Of a DNA stretch of 64,000 nucleotides, positions 25,819-34,135 are shown one piece after another. The stretch is from Actinomadura pelletieri DSM 43383. Its GTDB lineage: Bacteria; Actinomycetota; Actinomycetes; Streptosporangiales; Streptosporangiaceae. The DNA is taken from the NCBI RefSeq assembly GCF_003634705.1, contig NZ_RBWU01000003.1, positions 914,933 through 978,932 on the forward strand, written 5' to 3'. Positions within the stretch are counted from its first letter, which is position 1. Every line of letters begins with the position of its first letter. Both the position numbers and the translations under genes were made by a program. The notes under the pieces were generated by a model. That model worked only from the letters and a program-made list of their open reading frames with translations, was not told the origin of the DNA and made no database searches.

Positions 25819-25943
25819 GGCCAAGGCATGCCTCCGAACGGTCGAACGGGTCTTCGCACTAACGCGATTGTCCCCGCCGACCGTTCCAAGGCGTCCACCC
25901 GGGTACGGGATAGACCGGTCCTCCCCCGGCGAACCGGCGGGCC

Positions 25944-26531
25944 CTACACCGTCGTGGGCAGCCAGTCGCGGCGAACGGCCTCGTACTCGCTGATGGCGTC
26001 GGCGTGCCGGAGGGTGAGGCCGATGTCGTCCAGGCCCTCCATGAGACGCCAGCGCGTGTAGTCGTCGATCTCGAACGAGACGGTCTCGCCGTCCCAGCGG
26101 ACCTCGCGGCTCGCCAGATCGACGGTGATCTCCAGGGTGGGGTCCTGCTCGATCCGCGACTGGAGCTCGTCGACCCGCTCGCCGGGGATGACGACGGGCA
26201 GCAGGCCCATCTTCGTGGAGTTGTTGCGGAAGATGTCCCCGAAGCGCGGCGCGATGACGACCCGGAAGCCGTACTGCTGGAGGGCCCACACGGCGTGCTC
26301 GCGGGACGATCCGGTGCCGAAGTCGGGCCCGGCGACAAGGATGCCCGCGCCGTCGTACTGCGGCTGGTTCAGGACGAACCCGGGGTCCTCGCGCCAGGCG
26401 GAGAACAGGCCCTTGTCGAACCCGGTGCGGCTGACCTGCTTCAGCCAGACGGCCGGGATGATCTGGTCGGTGTCGACGTTGCTGCGGCGCAGCGGCACGG
26501 CGCGCCCGGTGTGGGTGGTGAACGCTTCCAT
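25944..26531 (-). CDS. leuD: 3-isopropylmalate dehydratase small subunit
   Basis: Swivelling domain partner of LeuC. Motifs: SNVDTDQIIPAVWLKQVSRTGF near the start and GPDFGTGSSREHAVWAL at about 68-84. 195 aa is standard. It begins 8 bases after leuC, so both subunits come from one transcript. Confidence 0.97.
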   Translation of the reverse strand: MEAFTTHTGRAVPLRRSNVDTDQIIPAVWLKQVSRTGFDKGLFSAWREDPGFVLNQPQYDGAGILVAGPDFGTGSSREHAVWALQQYGFRVVIAPRFGDIFRNNSTKMGLLPVVIPGERVDELQSRIEQDPTLEITVDLASREVRWDGETVSFEIDDYTRWRLMEGLDDIGLTLRHADAISEYEAVRRDWLPTTV

Positions 26532-26539
26532 GACTTTCC

Positions 26540-27937
26540 TTACAGGTCGGCGGGGGCGGCGAGGCGGCCGGTGACGGCGGTGGCGGCGGCGACGGCGGGC
26601 GACACCAGGTGGGTGCGGCCGCCGGGGCCCTGCCTGCCCTCGAAGTTGCGGTTGGACGTGGACGCGCTGCGCTCGCCGGGCGTGAGCTTGTCGGGGTTCA
26701 TCGCCAGGCACATCGAGCAGCCCGCCTCCCGCCATTCGGCTCCGGCGGCGGAGATGACCTCGTCCAGGCCCTCCTCCTCGGCCTGCTTCTTGACCTTCAT
26801 GGAGCCGGGCACGACCAGCATCCGGACGCCGCTCGCGACCTTCCGGCCGCGCAGGACGCCGGCGACGGCGCGCAGGTCCTCGATACGGCCGTTGGTGCAG
26901 GAGCCGACGAAGACGGTGTCGACGGCGATGTCGCGCAGCGGCGTCCCGGCGGTGAGGCCCATGTACTCCAGGGCGCGTTCGGCGCTCTGCCGCTCGACCG
27001 GGTCGTCGAAGGACGCGGGGTCGGGCACGGAGTCGCCGAGCGGCAGGCCCTGGCCCGGGTTGGTGCCCCAGGTGACGAACGGGGTCAGCTCGGCCGCGTC
27101 GATCACGACCTCCTTGTCGAAGACCGCGTCGTCGTCGGTGCGCAGGGACGTCCAGTACTCGACGGCACGGTCCCAGTCGGCCCCGGACGGAGCGTGCGGC
27201 CGCCCCTTCAGGTAGGCGAACGTGGTCTCGTCCGGAGCGATCATCCCGGCACGCGCGCCGGCCTCGATGGACATGTTGCAGACCGTCATGCGGCCCTCCA
27301 TCGACAGCGACCGGACGGCCTCACCGCGGTACTCGATGATGTGGCCCTGCCCGCCGCCGGTGCCGATCCGGGCGATCACCGCGAGGATGAGGTCCTTGGC
27401 GGTGACGCCCTCGGGCAGCGCGCCCTCGACGGTGACGGCCATCGTCTTCGGCTTCGTCTGCGGCAGCGTCTGCGTGGCGAGGACGTGCTCGACCTCACTG
27501 GTGCCGATGCCGAACGCGAGCGCGCCGAACGCGCCGTGCGTGGAGGTGTGCGAGTCGCCGCACACGACCGTCATGCCGGGCTGGGTCAGACCGAGCTGCG
27601 GCCCGATGACGTGGACGATGCCCTGCCCGTCGTCGCCCATCGGATGCAGGCGGATCCCGAAGTCGGAGCAGTTCTTGCGCAGCGTCTCGACCTGGGTGCG
27701 CGACACCGGGTCGGCGATGGGCTTGAGCAGGTCCGTGGTCGGGACGTTGTGGTCCTCGGTGGCGATGGTCAGGTCGGGACGGCGGACGGGACGGCCCGCC
27801 ATGCGCAGCCCGTCGAACGCCTGGGGGCTGGTGACCTCGTGGACGAGGTGGAGATCGATGTAGAGCAGGTCCGGCTCACCCTCGGCACGCCGGACCACGT
27901 GCGCGTCGTACACCTTCTCGGCCAGTGTTCGGCCCAT
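26540..27937 (-). CDS. leuC: 3-isopropylmalate dehydratase large subunit
   Basis: Aconitase-family enzyme of leucine synthesis. The 4Fe-4S ligands are visible in VVCGDSHTSTHG, GSCTNGR and EAGCSMCLAMN, and the C-terminal arginine motif is ERSASTSNRNFEGRQG. ATG 27937 (MGRTLAEKVYDAH) is preferred, with GGTGGGAG just upstream; a GTG nine bases earlier is possible. Its start faces ndgR across a 79-base shared promoter region. Confidence 0.96.
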   Translation of the reverse strand: MGRTLAEKVYDAHVVRRAEGEPDLLYIDLHLVHEVTSPQAFDGLRMAGRPVRRPDLTIATEDHNVPTTDLLKPIADPVSRTQVETLRKNCSDFGIRLHPMGDDGQGIVHVIGPQLGLTQPGMTVVCGDSHTSTHGAFGALAFGIGTSEVEHVLATQTLPQTKPKTMAVTVEGALPEGVTAKDLILAVIARIGTGGGQGHIIEYRGEAVRSLSMEGRMTVCNMSIEAGARAGMIAPDETTFAYLKGRPHAPSGADWDRAVEYWTSLRTDDDAVFDKEVVIDAAELTPFVTWGTNPGQGLPLGDSVPDPASFDDPVERQSAERALEYMGLTAGTPLRDIAVDTVFVGSCTNGRIEDLRAVAGVLRGRKVASGVRMLVVPGSMKVKKQAEEEGLDEVISAAGAEWREAGCSMCLAMNPDKLTPGERSASTSNRNFEGRQGPGGRTHLVSPAVAAATAVTGRLAAPADL

Positions 27938-28016
27938 CACTCCCACCTCGTATGTTCGGACGACTCTGGTTGGACTCCGACTTGCATCTCAAAATCCGAG
28001 ACGGCAATATCAAGAC

Positions 28017-28736
28017 ATGGACAACTCTAGCGGAGTCGGCGTACTTGACAAAGCCGTTCTTGTACTGAACGCGCTTGAGGCCGGTCCGGCTTCGCTCGCA
28101 CAGCTCGTCCAGACGACCGGTCTGGCCCGTCCCACGGCGCACCGGCTGGCCGTCGCGCTGGAGCACCACCGCCTCGTCCACCGCGACACGCAGGGGCGTT
28201 TCATCCTCGGCCCACGGCTCGCCGAACTCGCCATCGCGGCCGGCGAGGACCGTCTGCTCGCGATCGCGCAGCCCGTTCTCGCCCAGCTCCGCGACCACAC
28301 CGGCGAGAGCGCCTCGCTGTTCCGCCGCCAGGGCGACGTGCGGGTCTGCGTGGCGGCGGCCGAGCGCGCCAGCGGCCTGCGCGACACCATCCCGGTCGGC
28401 GCGGCGCTCCCGATGACGGCGGGTTCGGCCGCGCAGATCCTGCTGGCCTGGGAGGAGCCGGACCGGCTGCACCGCGGGTTGCGCGGCGCCAAGTTCGAGG
28501 CCGCCACGCTGGCGTCGGTCCGCCGCCGCGGCTGGGCGCAGAGCGTCGGCGAGCGGGAGCAGGGCGTCGGCTCGGTCTCCGCCCCGGTCCGCGGCGCGGG
28601 CGGACGGGTGATCGCCGCCGTCTCGGTGTCCGGACCGCTGGAACGGCTGACCCGCTCCCCCGGCCGCCTGCACGCCGGGCCGGTCGCGGCGGCCGCCGAA
28701 AAGATCAGCGAGGGAATGCGCCGGACCGCGTCCTGA
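28017..28736 (+). CDS. ndgR: IclR-family regulator (NdgR-like)
   Basis: A 239-aa protein with an N-terminal winged HTH (about 8-65, LARPTAHRLAVALEHHRLV) and an IclR effector domain. Divergence from leuCD is the known setting of NdgR in Streptomyces, where it controls leucine and other amino-acid genes; that role here is inferred from position and similarity. No SD sequence precedes ATG 28017, so the mRNA may have a very short leader. The 79-base gap contains TCTCAAAATCCGAGA, a small inverted repeat that could be part of the operator. Confidence 0.9.
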   Translation: MDNSSGVGVLDKAVLVLNALEAGPASLAQLVQTTGLARPTAHRLAVALEHHRLVHRDTQGRFILGPRLAELAIAAGEDRLLAIAQPVLAQLRDHTGESASLFRRQGDVRVCVAAAERASGLRDTIPVGAALPMTAGSAAQILLAWEEPDRLHRGLRGAKFEAATLASVRRRGWAQSVGEREQGVGSVSAPVRGAGGRVIAAVSVSGPLERLTRSPGRLHAGPVAAAAEKISEGMRRTAS

Positions 28737-28854
28737 CCCGGGTCCCGCCCTACTGGTCCCCCCTTACCCCCATAACTCGGACACCCTTTGGATAGTGCCG
28801 GTATCTAATCGGTGCGCCCGGATACCGTTAACCAACGGTAAAGGGGGTGCGACG

Positions 28855-29484
28855 GTGCAGATCTCCGAACTCAGTGATCGGAGCGGCCTGACGGTCCAGA
28901 CGATCAAGTTCTATATCCGCGAGGGCCTGCTCCCCAAGGGCTCGGCGGTCAGCGCGACACGGTCCGAGTACGACGGGCGCCATCTGGAGCGGCTCCGGCT
29001 CATCAGCGCCCTCCGCGAGGTCGGCGACCTGCCCGTGTCGGCCATCCAGCAGATCATCGCCGCCATCGAGGACGACCGGGTCAGCCTGCACGCGCTGTTC
29101 GCCACCACGCAGCACGCGATCGGCCCGCATGTCGCCGCGCCGCACGACCCCCACTGGCGCGCCGCCCGCGAGGACGTGGACGCCCTCGTCCGCGAACTCG
29201 GCTGGGACGTCGGCGACCGCGCGCCCGCCCGCGACCTGCTCGCGCACACGTTCGTGGCGCTGCGCCGTCTCGGCTTCCCGATCACCCTGCGCGACCTGCG
29301 GCCCTATGTGAAGGCCGCGACCGCGGTGGCCGACCACGAGATCGGCCGGGTCGCCGCCGGGACACCGCGCGCCAGAACGGTCCACTCGCTGCTGGTCTCG
29401 ACCGTCCTGTACGAGCAGGTCCTGACGGCCCTGCACCGGCTGGCGCAGGAGGACGCCTCGTCCCGTCGCTTCGGCAAGTCCTGA
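28855..29484 (+). CDS. MerR-family transcriptional regulator
   Basis: An N-terminal MerR HTH (QISELSDRSGLTVQTIKFYIREGLLPKG) is followed by a coiled-coil hinge and a helical C-terminal domain to 209 aa. No Cys residues are present, so it is not a metal-sensing MerR. GTG 28855 follows AAAGGGGGTG and starts the domain exactly. It lies 118 bases behind ndgR on the same strand with its own likely promoter. Confidence 0.85.
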   Translation: MQISELSDRSGLTVQTIKFYIREGLLPKGSAVSATRSEYDGRHLERLRLISALREVGDLPVSAIQQIIAAIEDDRVSLHALFATTQHAIGPHVAAPHDPHWRAAREDVDALVRELGWDVGDRAPARDLLAHTFVALRRLGFPITLRDLRPYVKAATAVADHEIGRVAAGTPRARTVHSLLVSTVLYEQVLTALHRLAQEDASSRRFGKS

Positions 29485-29632
29485 AGACCCCGTCCTGAAG
29501 AGGAAAGCCATGCGCGGGACGCATGGGAACCATGCGAAGTCTTCGCTGGTGTCATGGCACGGTGGCCGCCTAGCGTTCGTAGCGCCGGCCACGGCCGGCC
29601 CTGTCAGTCGGTCTATCAGGAGGAACCCCAGG

Positions 29633-30031
29633 ATGCGCGTCACGTTCGGCAACCCCGAGACCGTCCCCCCGCCGCCGCGGCCCGTCTACTCCCACACCGC
29701 GCTGGTGACGGCCGGTCCGCTGCTGTTCGTGTCGGGACAGGTCGCCCTGGACGAGAACGGGAACATCGACGCGCCGGGCGACATGGCGCGCCAGACCGAG
29801 GTCACGTTCGGCTACATCGAGAAGATCCTCGCGGCGCACGGCGCCGGTTTCGCCGATGTCGTCAAGGTGCAGACGTTCCTCACCGACATGGACCTGCTGC
29901 CCGAGTACGCGGAGGCCCGCAAGCCGTTCATGAAGGACTCCCGCCCGGTGAGCACGGCCGTCGAGGTGTCGCGGCTGTTCCACCCGGACGCCCTGCTGGA
30001 GGTGGAGCTCGTCGCCGTCCCGGGCAACTAG
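29633..30031 (+). CDS. RidA family protein (enamine/imine deaminase type)
   Basis: A 132-aa YjgF/YER057c/UK114 protein. Core elements are LLFVSGQVALDENGNI, QTEVTFGYIEKILAAHGAGF and VVKVQTFLTDMDL, with the C-terminal RPVSTAVEVSRLFHPDALLEVELVAV. The catalytic-type Arg at position near 103 (SRPVSTAVEV) is retained as in RidA. ATG 29633 has AGGAGG upstream. Its stop overlaps the convergent LysR gene by 4 bases (CTAG). Confidence 0.88.
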   Translation: MRVTFGNPETVPPPPRPVYSHTALVTAGPLLFVSGQVALDENGNIDAPGDMARQTEVTFGYIEKILAAHGAGFADVVKVQTFLTDMDLLPEYAEARKPFMKDSRPVSTAVEVSRLFHPDALLEVELVAVPGN

Positions 30032-30939
30032 GGACGGAGTTCCTCGGCGACGTCGCGCAGGTCCGTCAGGAACGCGGTGACGGCCGGCGACCTGCGGGCG
30101 TGCCGTCCCACGGCGGCGTAGACGGTCCTGCGCGGCTGGTCGGGGGCCACGCCGCGCAGGACGACGCCGTCCCGCGCCACCGCCGTGGCCGCCAGCGCCG
30201 GCACGAGGGTGACGCCGAACCCCTCCGCGACCAGCCCCAGCTTGGAGATCCACTCGGCGGCCCGCAGCGGTGTCCGCGGCACGAACCCGGCGCTCTCGCA
30301 GCGGGCGCGCATGGTGGCGACCGCCTCGGGGTTGTCGGCGACGATCCACGGCTCGTCCGCCAGGTCGGCGAGGGAGACCCGGTCGTGGCCCGCGAGGCGG
30401 TGGGTGCTGGGAAGCGCGACGAGCAGCGCGTCGTCGGCGAGCGTCACCAGTTCGTCGGCGGCGATCGACGGGTGCTTGTGCGTGCTGACCACGGCGATGT
30501 CGAGTTCCCCGGCCTCCAGCATCGGCAGCAGCCGCTCGGTCATGCCCTCCCGCAGCAGCGGCCGGACGCCCGGATGCCGGGCCCGGAACCGGGCGAGCGC
30601 GCGCGGGACCAGCGCGGCGTTCGCCGTCGGGAACGCGCCGAGGCGCAGGGTGCCGGTGTCGAGCCTGCGGAGCCCGTCGAGCGCGCGGGCGGTGTCGGCC
30701 AGCCGGTCGAGGAGGCCGCGGGCGTGCGGCAGCAGGGACTCGCCGGCCGGTGTCGGGCGGACGCCCCGCGCGCCGCGGGCGAACAGTTCGACGCCGCAGA
30801 CGTCCTCCAGCGCCGCGATCTGCCGGGACACGGCCGACTGCGTGTAGCCCTCCGCGGCCGCGGCGGCGGTGAACGAGCCGAGGTCGGCGACGGCGACGAA
30901 CGTCCGCAACAGGACGGGATCAAGGGCTTCGGCGCGCAC
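30028..30939 (-). CDS. LysR-family transcriptional regulator
   Basis: Winged HTH at the N terminus (FVAVADLGSFTAAAAAEGYTQSAVSRQIAALE) and a periplasmic-binding-like effector domain (about 90-295). GTG 30939 behind GGGA gives 303 aa and leaves a 37-base gap to the divergent SAM hydrolase gene; an ATG at 30978 would run into it. The natural reading is that it controls that neighbour and itself. Confidence 0.88.
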   Translation of the reverse strand: MRAEALDPVLLRTFVAVADLGSFTAAAAAEGYTQSAVSRQIAALEDVCGVELFARGARGVRPTPAGESLLPHARGLLDRLADTARALDGLRRLDTGTLRLGAFPTANAALVPRALARFRARHPGVRPLLREGMTERLLPMLEAGELDIAVVSTHKHPSIAADELVTLADDALLVALPSTHRLAGHDRVSLADLADEPWIVADNPEAVATMRARCESAGFVPRTPLRAAEWISKLGLVAEGFGVTLVPALAATAVARDGVVLRGVAPDQPRRTVYAAVGRHARRSPAVTAFLTDLRDVAEELRP

Positions 30940-30976
30940 TCCCGCAGCATACGAGCCGCCGGATAGTGTCGTTCGC

Positions 30977-31789
30977 ATGCCGCAGCGCCGCCCGTTCGTC
31001 AGCTTCGCGACCGACTTCGGCGCCGCCTACACCGGCATCTGCGCGGGTGTCGTCCATTCGATCGCCTCGGGCGCCACGGTGCTCGTCCTCTCCGACGAGA
31101 TCACCCCGTACGCGGTCACCGAGGGCGCGCTGCTGCTCCGGCAGGCACTGCCGTACCTCCCGGTCGGCGTGCACGTCGGCATCGTCGACCCGGGCGTGGG
31201 CACCCCGCGCCGGCCCGTCGTGATCGAGACCGGACGCGGGGACGCGCTGGTCGGCCCCGACAACGGCCTGCTCGTCCCGGCCGCGGAGGAGTTGGGCGGT
31301 GTGGTCCGGGCGCATGTGCTGGAGAACCCGGAGTACCGGCTGCCGGCGGTGTCGGCGTCGTTCCACGGGCGCGACGTCTTCTCCCCCGCCGCCGCCCATA
31401 TCGCCACCGGCGTTCCGGTCGCCGATCTCGGCGCGCCGGTCGATCCCGTGCCGCTGGACGTCGCGCCCCCCGTGGCGGGCGATGGCGAGCTGACCGCGCC
31501 GATCCTGTACACCGACCGCTTCGGCAGCCTGATCCTGAACGCGGGCCCCGACGATCTCGTCGCCGCGTTCGGCGCGGTGGCGCATGGGACCCCCTTGGAA
31601 CTGTCCAGTCCCGGCCATGTAGCGGTGGTCACGTTCGAGGAGACGTTCGGCGCCGTCACGCCCGGTGACCCGCTCCTGTGGGTCGACTCGTCCGGAAGGC
31701 TCGGGCTCGCGGTCAATCAGGGCTCCGCGGCGGAGTTTTTCGGGCTGCGCGAACCGGCGGTGGTCACGCTCCGTCCCGTCCGCCCCTGA
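30977..31789 (+). CDS. SAM hydroxide adenosyltransferase family (DUF62) protein
   Basis: A 270-aa protein of the family that splits S-adenosylmethionine with water to adenosine and methionine and that also contains fluorinase/chlorinase. Motifs: FATDFGAAYTG, GIVDPGVGT, GPDNGLLVPA and FHGRDVFSPAAAHIA. The halide-pocket loop of fluorinases is not apparent, so hydrolase is the safer call. ATG 30977 is the start; the gene diverges from a LysR regulator. Confidence 0.88.
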   Translation: MPQRRPFVSFATDFGAAYTGICAGVVHSIASGATVLVLSDEITPYAVTEGALLLRQALPYLPVGVHVGIVDPGVGTPRRPVVIETGRGDALVGPDNGLLVPAAEELGGVVRAHVLENPEYRLPAVSASFHGRDVFSPAAAHIATGVPVADLGAPVDPVPLDVAPPVAGDGELTAPILYTDRFGSLILNAGPDDLVAAFGAVAHGTPLELSSPGHVAVVTFEETFGAVTPGDPLLWVDSSGRLGLAVNQGSAAEFFGLREPAVVTLRPVRP

Positions 31790-31886
31790 AAGAAGTCTGG
31801 TGGCCGTTTCCGGCGCACGCTGGCGGTTTGTACAAGTAAGCCGTATATGATCCCGCGCACTGAATCACATAAGACCGGGGGGTCGG

Positions 31887-32747
31887 ATGTCAGAGGTCCA
31901 CCACTTCTCCTATGGGTTGCTGACGCCCGTACTGGCCTACGTCATGTCCGTCATCGGCTCCCTGCTCGGACTGTTGTGCACGGCACGCGCGCGGGGCACG
32001 TCGGGCGGCTCGCGGGCGTCGTGGCTCGTCCTCGCGGGGACGGCGATCGGCGGAACCGGCATCTGGGTGATGCACTTCATCGCGATGCTCGGCTTCACCG
32101 TCCCGGGCACCGAGATCCGGTACAACGTGCCGCTCACCCTGCTGAGCTGCGCCATCGCCGTCGTGGTGGTCGCGGCCGGGCTGTTCGTCGTCGGCTTCGG
32201 CTCCACCGGACCCATCAAGATCGTTGTGGGTGGCGTCGTCATGGGCGTCGGCGTGGCGAGCATGCACTACATGGGCATGGCGGCCATGAACATGGCCGGG
32301 GACGTCTCCTACCGGACCCTGCTGGTGGCGCTGTCGGTGGTGATCGCGGTGGTGGCGTCCTCCGTGGCGCTGCTGTTCGCGTTGAACATCCGCGGCGGAT
32401 GGGCCACCGCCGGAGCCGCGCTGATCATGGGCGTGGCGGTGACCGGCATGCACTACACGGGCATGGCGGCGATGCAGGTCGCCGCGCACACCGAGCAGGC
32501 GACGCCCGCCGGCGCGACCGCCACCGACTTCCTGATGCCGCTCATCGGCGGGATGGGCGTGGTGTCGGTCGTCCTGCTGGCCATCATCGCGATGGCCCCG
32601 ACCGAGGACGAGATGCGGGTCGACGCCGCCCTGCAAGAGCGGGTCCGGGCCCGGCAGAACACGATCGTGCCGCAGGCGGCGCCTCCGCCGTACACGCCGA
32701 CCGAACCGCGGCGGACCCGTTCCACCGGCGAATGGTTCGACGGCTGA
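31887..32747 (+). CDS. MHYT-domain integral membrane protein
   Basis: A 286-aa protein with about seven membrane helices. The family motif occurs three times: WVMHFIAM, MHYMGM and MHYTGM, whose Met/His residues are proposed to bind copper or another metal for gas sensing. Unlike most MHYT proteins it has no GGDEF, EAL, kinase or LytTR output; only a 60-residue charged tail follows the last helix. It is convergent with nuoN, with 11 bases between stops. Confidence 0.88.
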   Translation: MSEVHHFSYGLLTPVLAYVMSVIGSLLGLLCTARARGTSGGSRASWLVLAGTAIGGTGIWVMHFIAMLGFTVPGTEIRYNVPLTLLSCAIAVVVVAAGLFVVGFGSTGPIKIVVGGVVMGVGVASMHYMGMAAMNMAGDVSYRTLLVALSVVIAVVASSVALLFALNIRGGWATAGAALIMGVAVTGMHYTGMAAMQVAAHTEQATPAGATATDFLMPLIGGMGVVSVVLLAIIAMAPTEDEMRVDAALQERVRARQNTIVPQAAPPPYTPTEPRRTRSTGEWFDG

Positions 32748-32758
32748 CCGGGACGCGA

Positions 32759-34135
32759 TCAGGACGCGGTGAGTGCGAGGCCGCTGCCGATGCCCAGTAG
32801 CACCGACAGCGCCGCCGCCACGACCGCGACGGCCGAGGCGCCGCGTGCCGGACGAGGCGGCGGGACGTCCGGTCGCCGTCCGAACAGCGGGACGATCCAG
32901 CGCAGGTAGTAGAAGACGCTCGCGACCGTGTTGCCGGCGGCGACCACGGCCAGCCAGGCGTGACCGCCGTCCAGCGCGGCGCCGAACATCAGGACCTTCC
33001 CGACGAACACGGCGGTCGGCGGCGTTCCGACGAGGCCGAGCAGGCACACGACCAGGGAGAGCCCGAGCAGCGGCGAGCCGCGCAGCAGGCCCGTGTAACC
33101 GGCGAGATCGTCGCGTCCGGCGGCGAGCACGACGGCGAAGGCGCCGACGTTGGTCACGGCGTACGCGGCGAGGTAGTAGAGCACGGCGGGCTCCGCGAGG
33201 TCCGTCCGCCCGGCCATGGCGACCGGGACCAGCAGGTAGCCCGCCTGGCTGACCGTCGAGTACGCCAGCAGCCGCCGGACGTTGTCCTGCCCGAACGCGG
33301 CGAGGTTCCCCAGCGTCATCGTGACGGCGGCGATCACGGCGACGAGCACCGTCCAGCCACCGGGCGACGTCTCGACGCCGAACCGGTACAGGGCGGCGAA
33401 CGCGCCGACCTTCGGGACGGTCGTGACGAAGGCGGCGATGGCCGGGGGCGCGCCCTCCGTGACGTCCGGGACCCAGAAGTGCCCCGGCACGGCACCCGCC
33501 TTGAACAGCAACCCGGCCAGCAGCGCGACGACGCCGACCGCGACGACCGGGGGCGACGCGTCCGCGAACCCCTCGCGCAGCATCGGATACCCGGTGCCCC
33601 GCCCGACCCCGAACAGCAGCGTGACGCCGCCGAGCATCACCACGCCGAGCAGCGCGCCCATCAGGTAGTACTTCAGCGCGGCCTCGGTGCCCGGCGCGTC
33701 CTTCCCGAACCCGGCGAGCGCGTACGCGGGGATGCTCGCCAGCAGGTACGCGGCGACCAGCACCAGCAGGTCGGACGTCGCGCCGAGCGCGACCGTCCCG
33801 AGCGCCGACAGCAGAATCAGGGCGTAGTGCTCGCTCTCTCGCGGATGCCCGCGCACCTGCCCGGCGGCGAGGACCACGACGAGGAGGGTCGAGCCGAGCA
33901 CGACGATCCGGGTGACGTGGGTGACCGGGTCGATCTCGAACGCGTCGAACGCCACCAGGTCGGGGCGGGTCGCGGCGACACCCGCTACGGCCAGCCCGGC
34001 GACGAGCCCGGCCGCGCAGGTCACGGCGACCCGCCACTGCCGCGTCCGGGGCAGGAACAGCCCGTTGACCAGGCCGAGCACGGCGGCGATGAGCACGCAC
34101 AGTTCGGGCGCGAGGTCGGCGGGGTTCTCGTTCAT
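32759..34135 (-). CDS. nuoN: complex I subunit N (antiporter-like)
   Basis: A 458-aa polytopic protein of the proton-pumping membrane arm. Key Lys/Glu positions sit in APPAIAAFVTTVPKVGAF and in LLAYSTVSQAGYLL; LRWIVPLFG and the PTAVFVGKVLMF helix are typical of NuoN. It is the last gene of the operon. Its ATG overlaps the nuoM stop (TGATG). Confidence 0.92.
   Translation of the reverse strand: MNENPADLAPELCVLIAAVLGLVNGLFLPRTRQWRVAVTCAAGLVAGLAVAGVAATRPDLVAFDAFEIDPVTHVTRIVVLGSTLLVVVLAAGQVRGHPRESEHYALILLSALGTVALGATSDLLVLVAAYLLASIPAYALAGFGKDAPGTEAALKYYLMGALLGVVMLGGVTLLFGVGRGTGYPMLREGFADASPPVVAVGVVALLAGLLFKAGAVPGHFWVPDVTEGAPPAIAAFVTTVPKVGAFAALYRFGVETSPGGWTVLVAVIAAVTMTLGNLAAFGQDNVRRLLAYSTVSQAGYLLVPVAMAGRTDLAEPAVLYYLAAYAVTNVGAFAVVLAAGRDDLAGYTGLLRGSPLLGLSLVVCLLGLVGTPPTAVFVGKVLMFGAALDGGHAWLAVVAAGNTVASVFYYLRWIVPLFGRRPDVPPPRPARGASAVAVVAAALSVLLGIGSGLALTAS

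Noticed and set aside
26004..28030. Long plus-strand frames opposite leuD and leuC
   Set aside because: High-GC antisense frames; the minus-strand genes have full family motifs.
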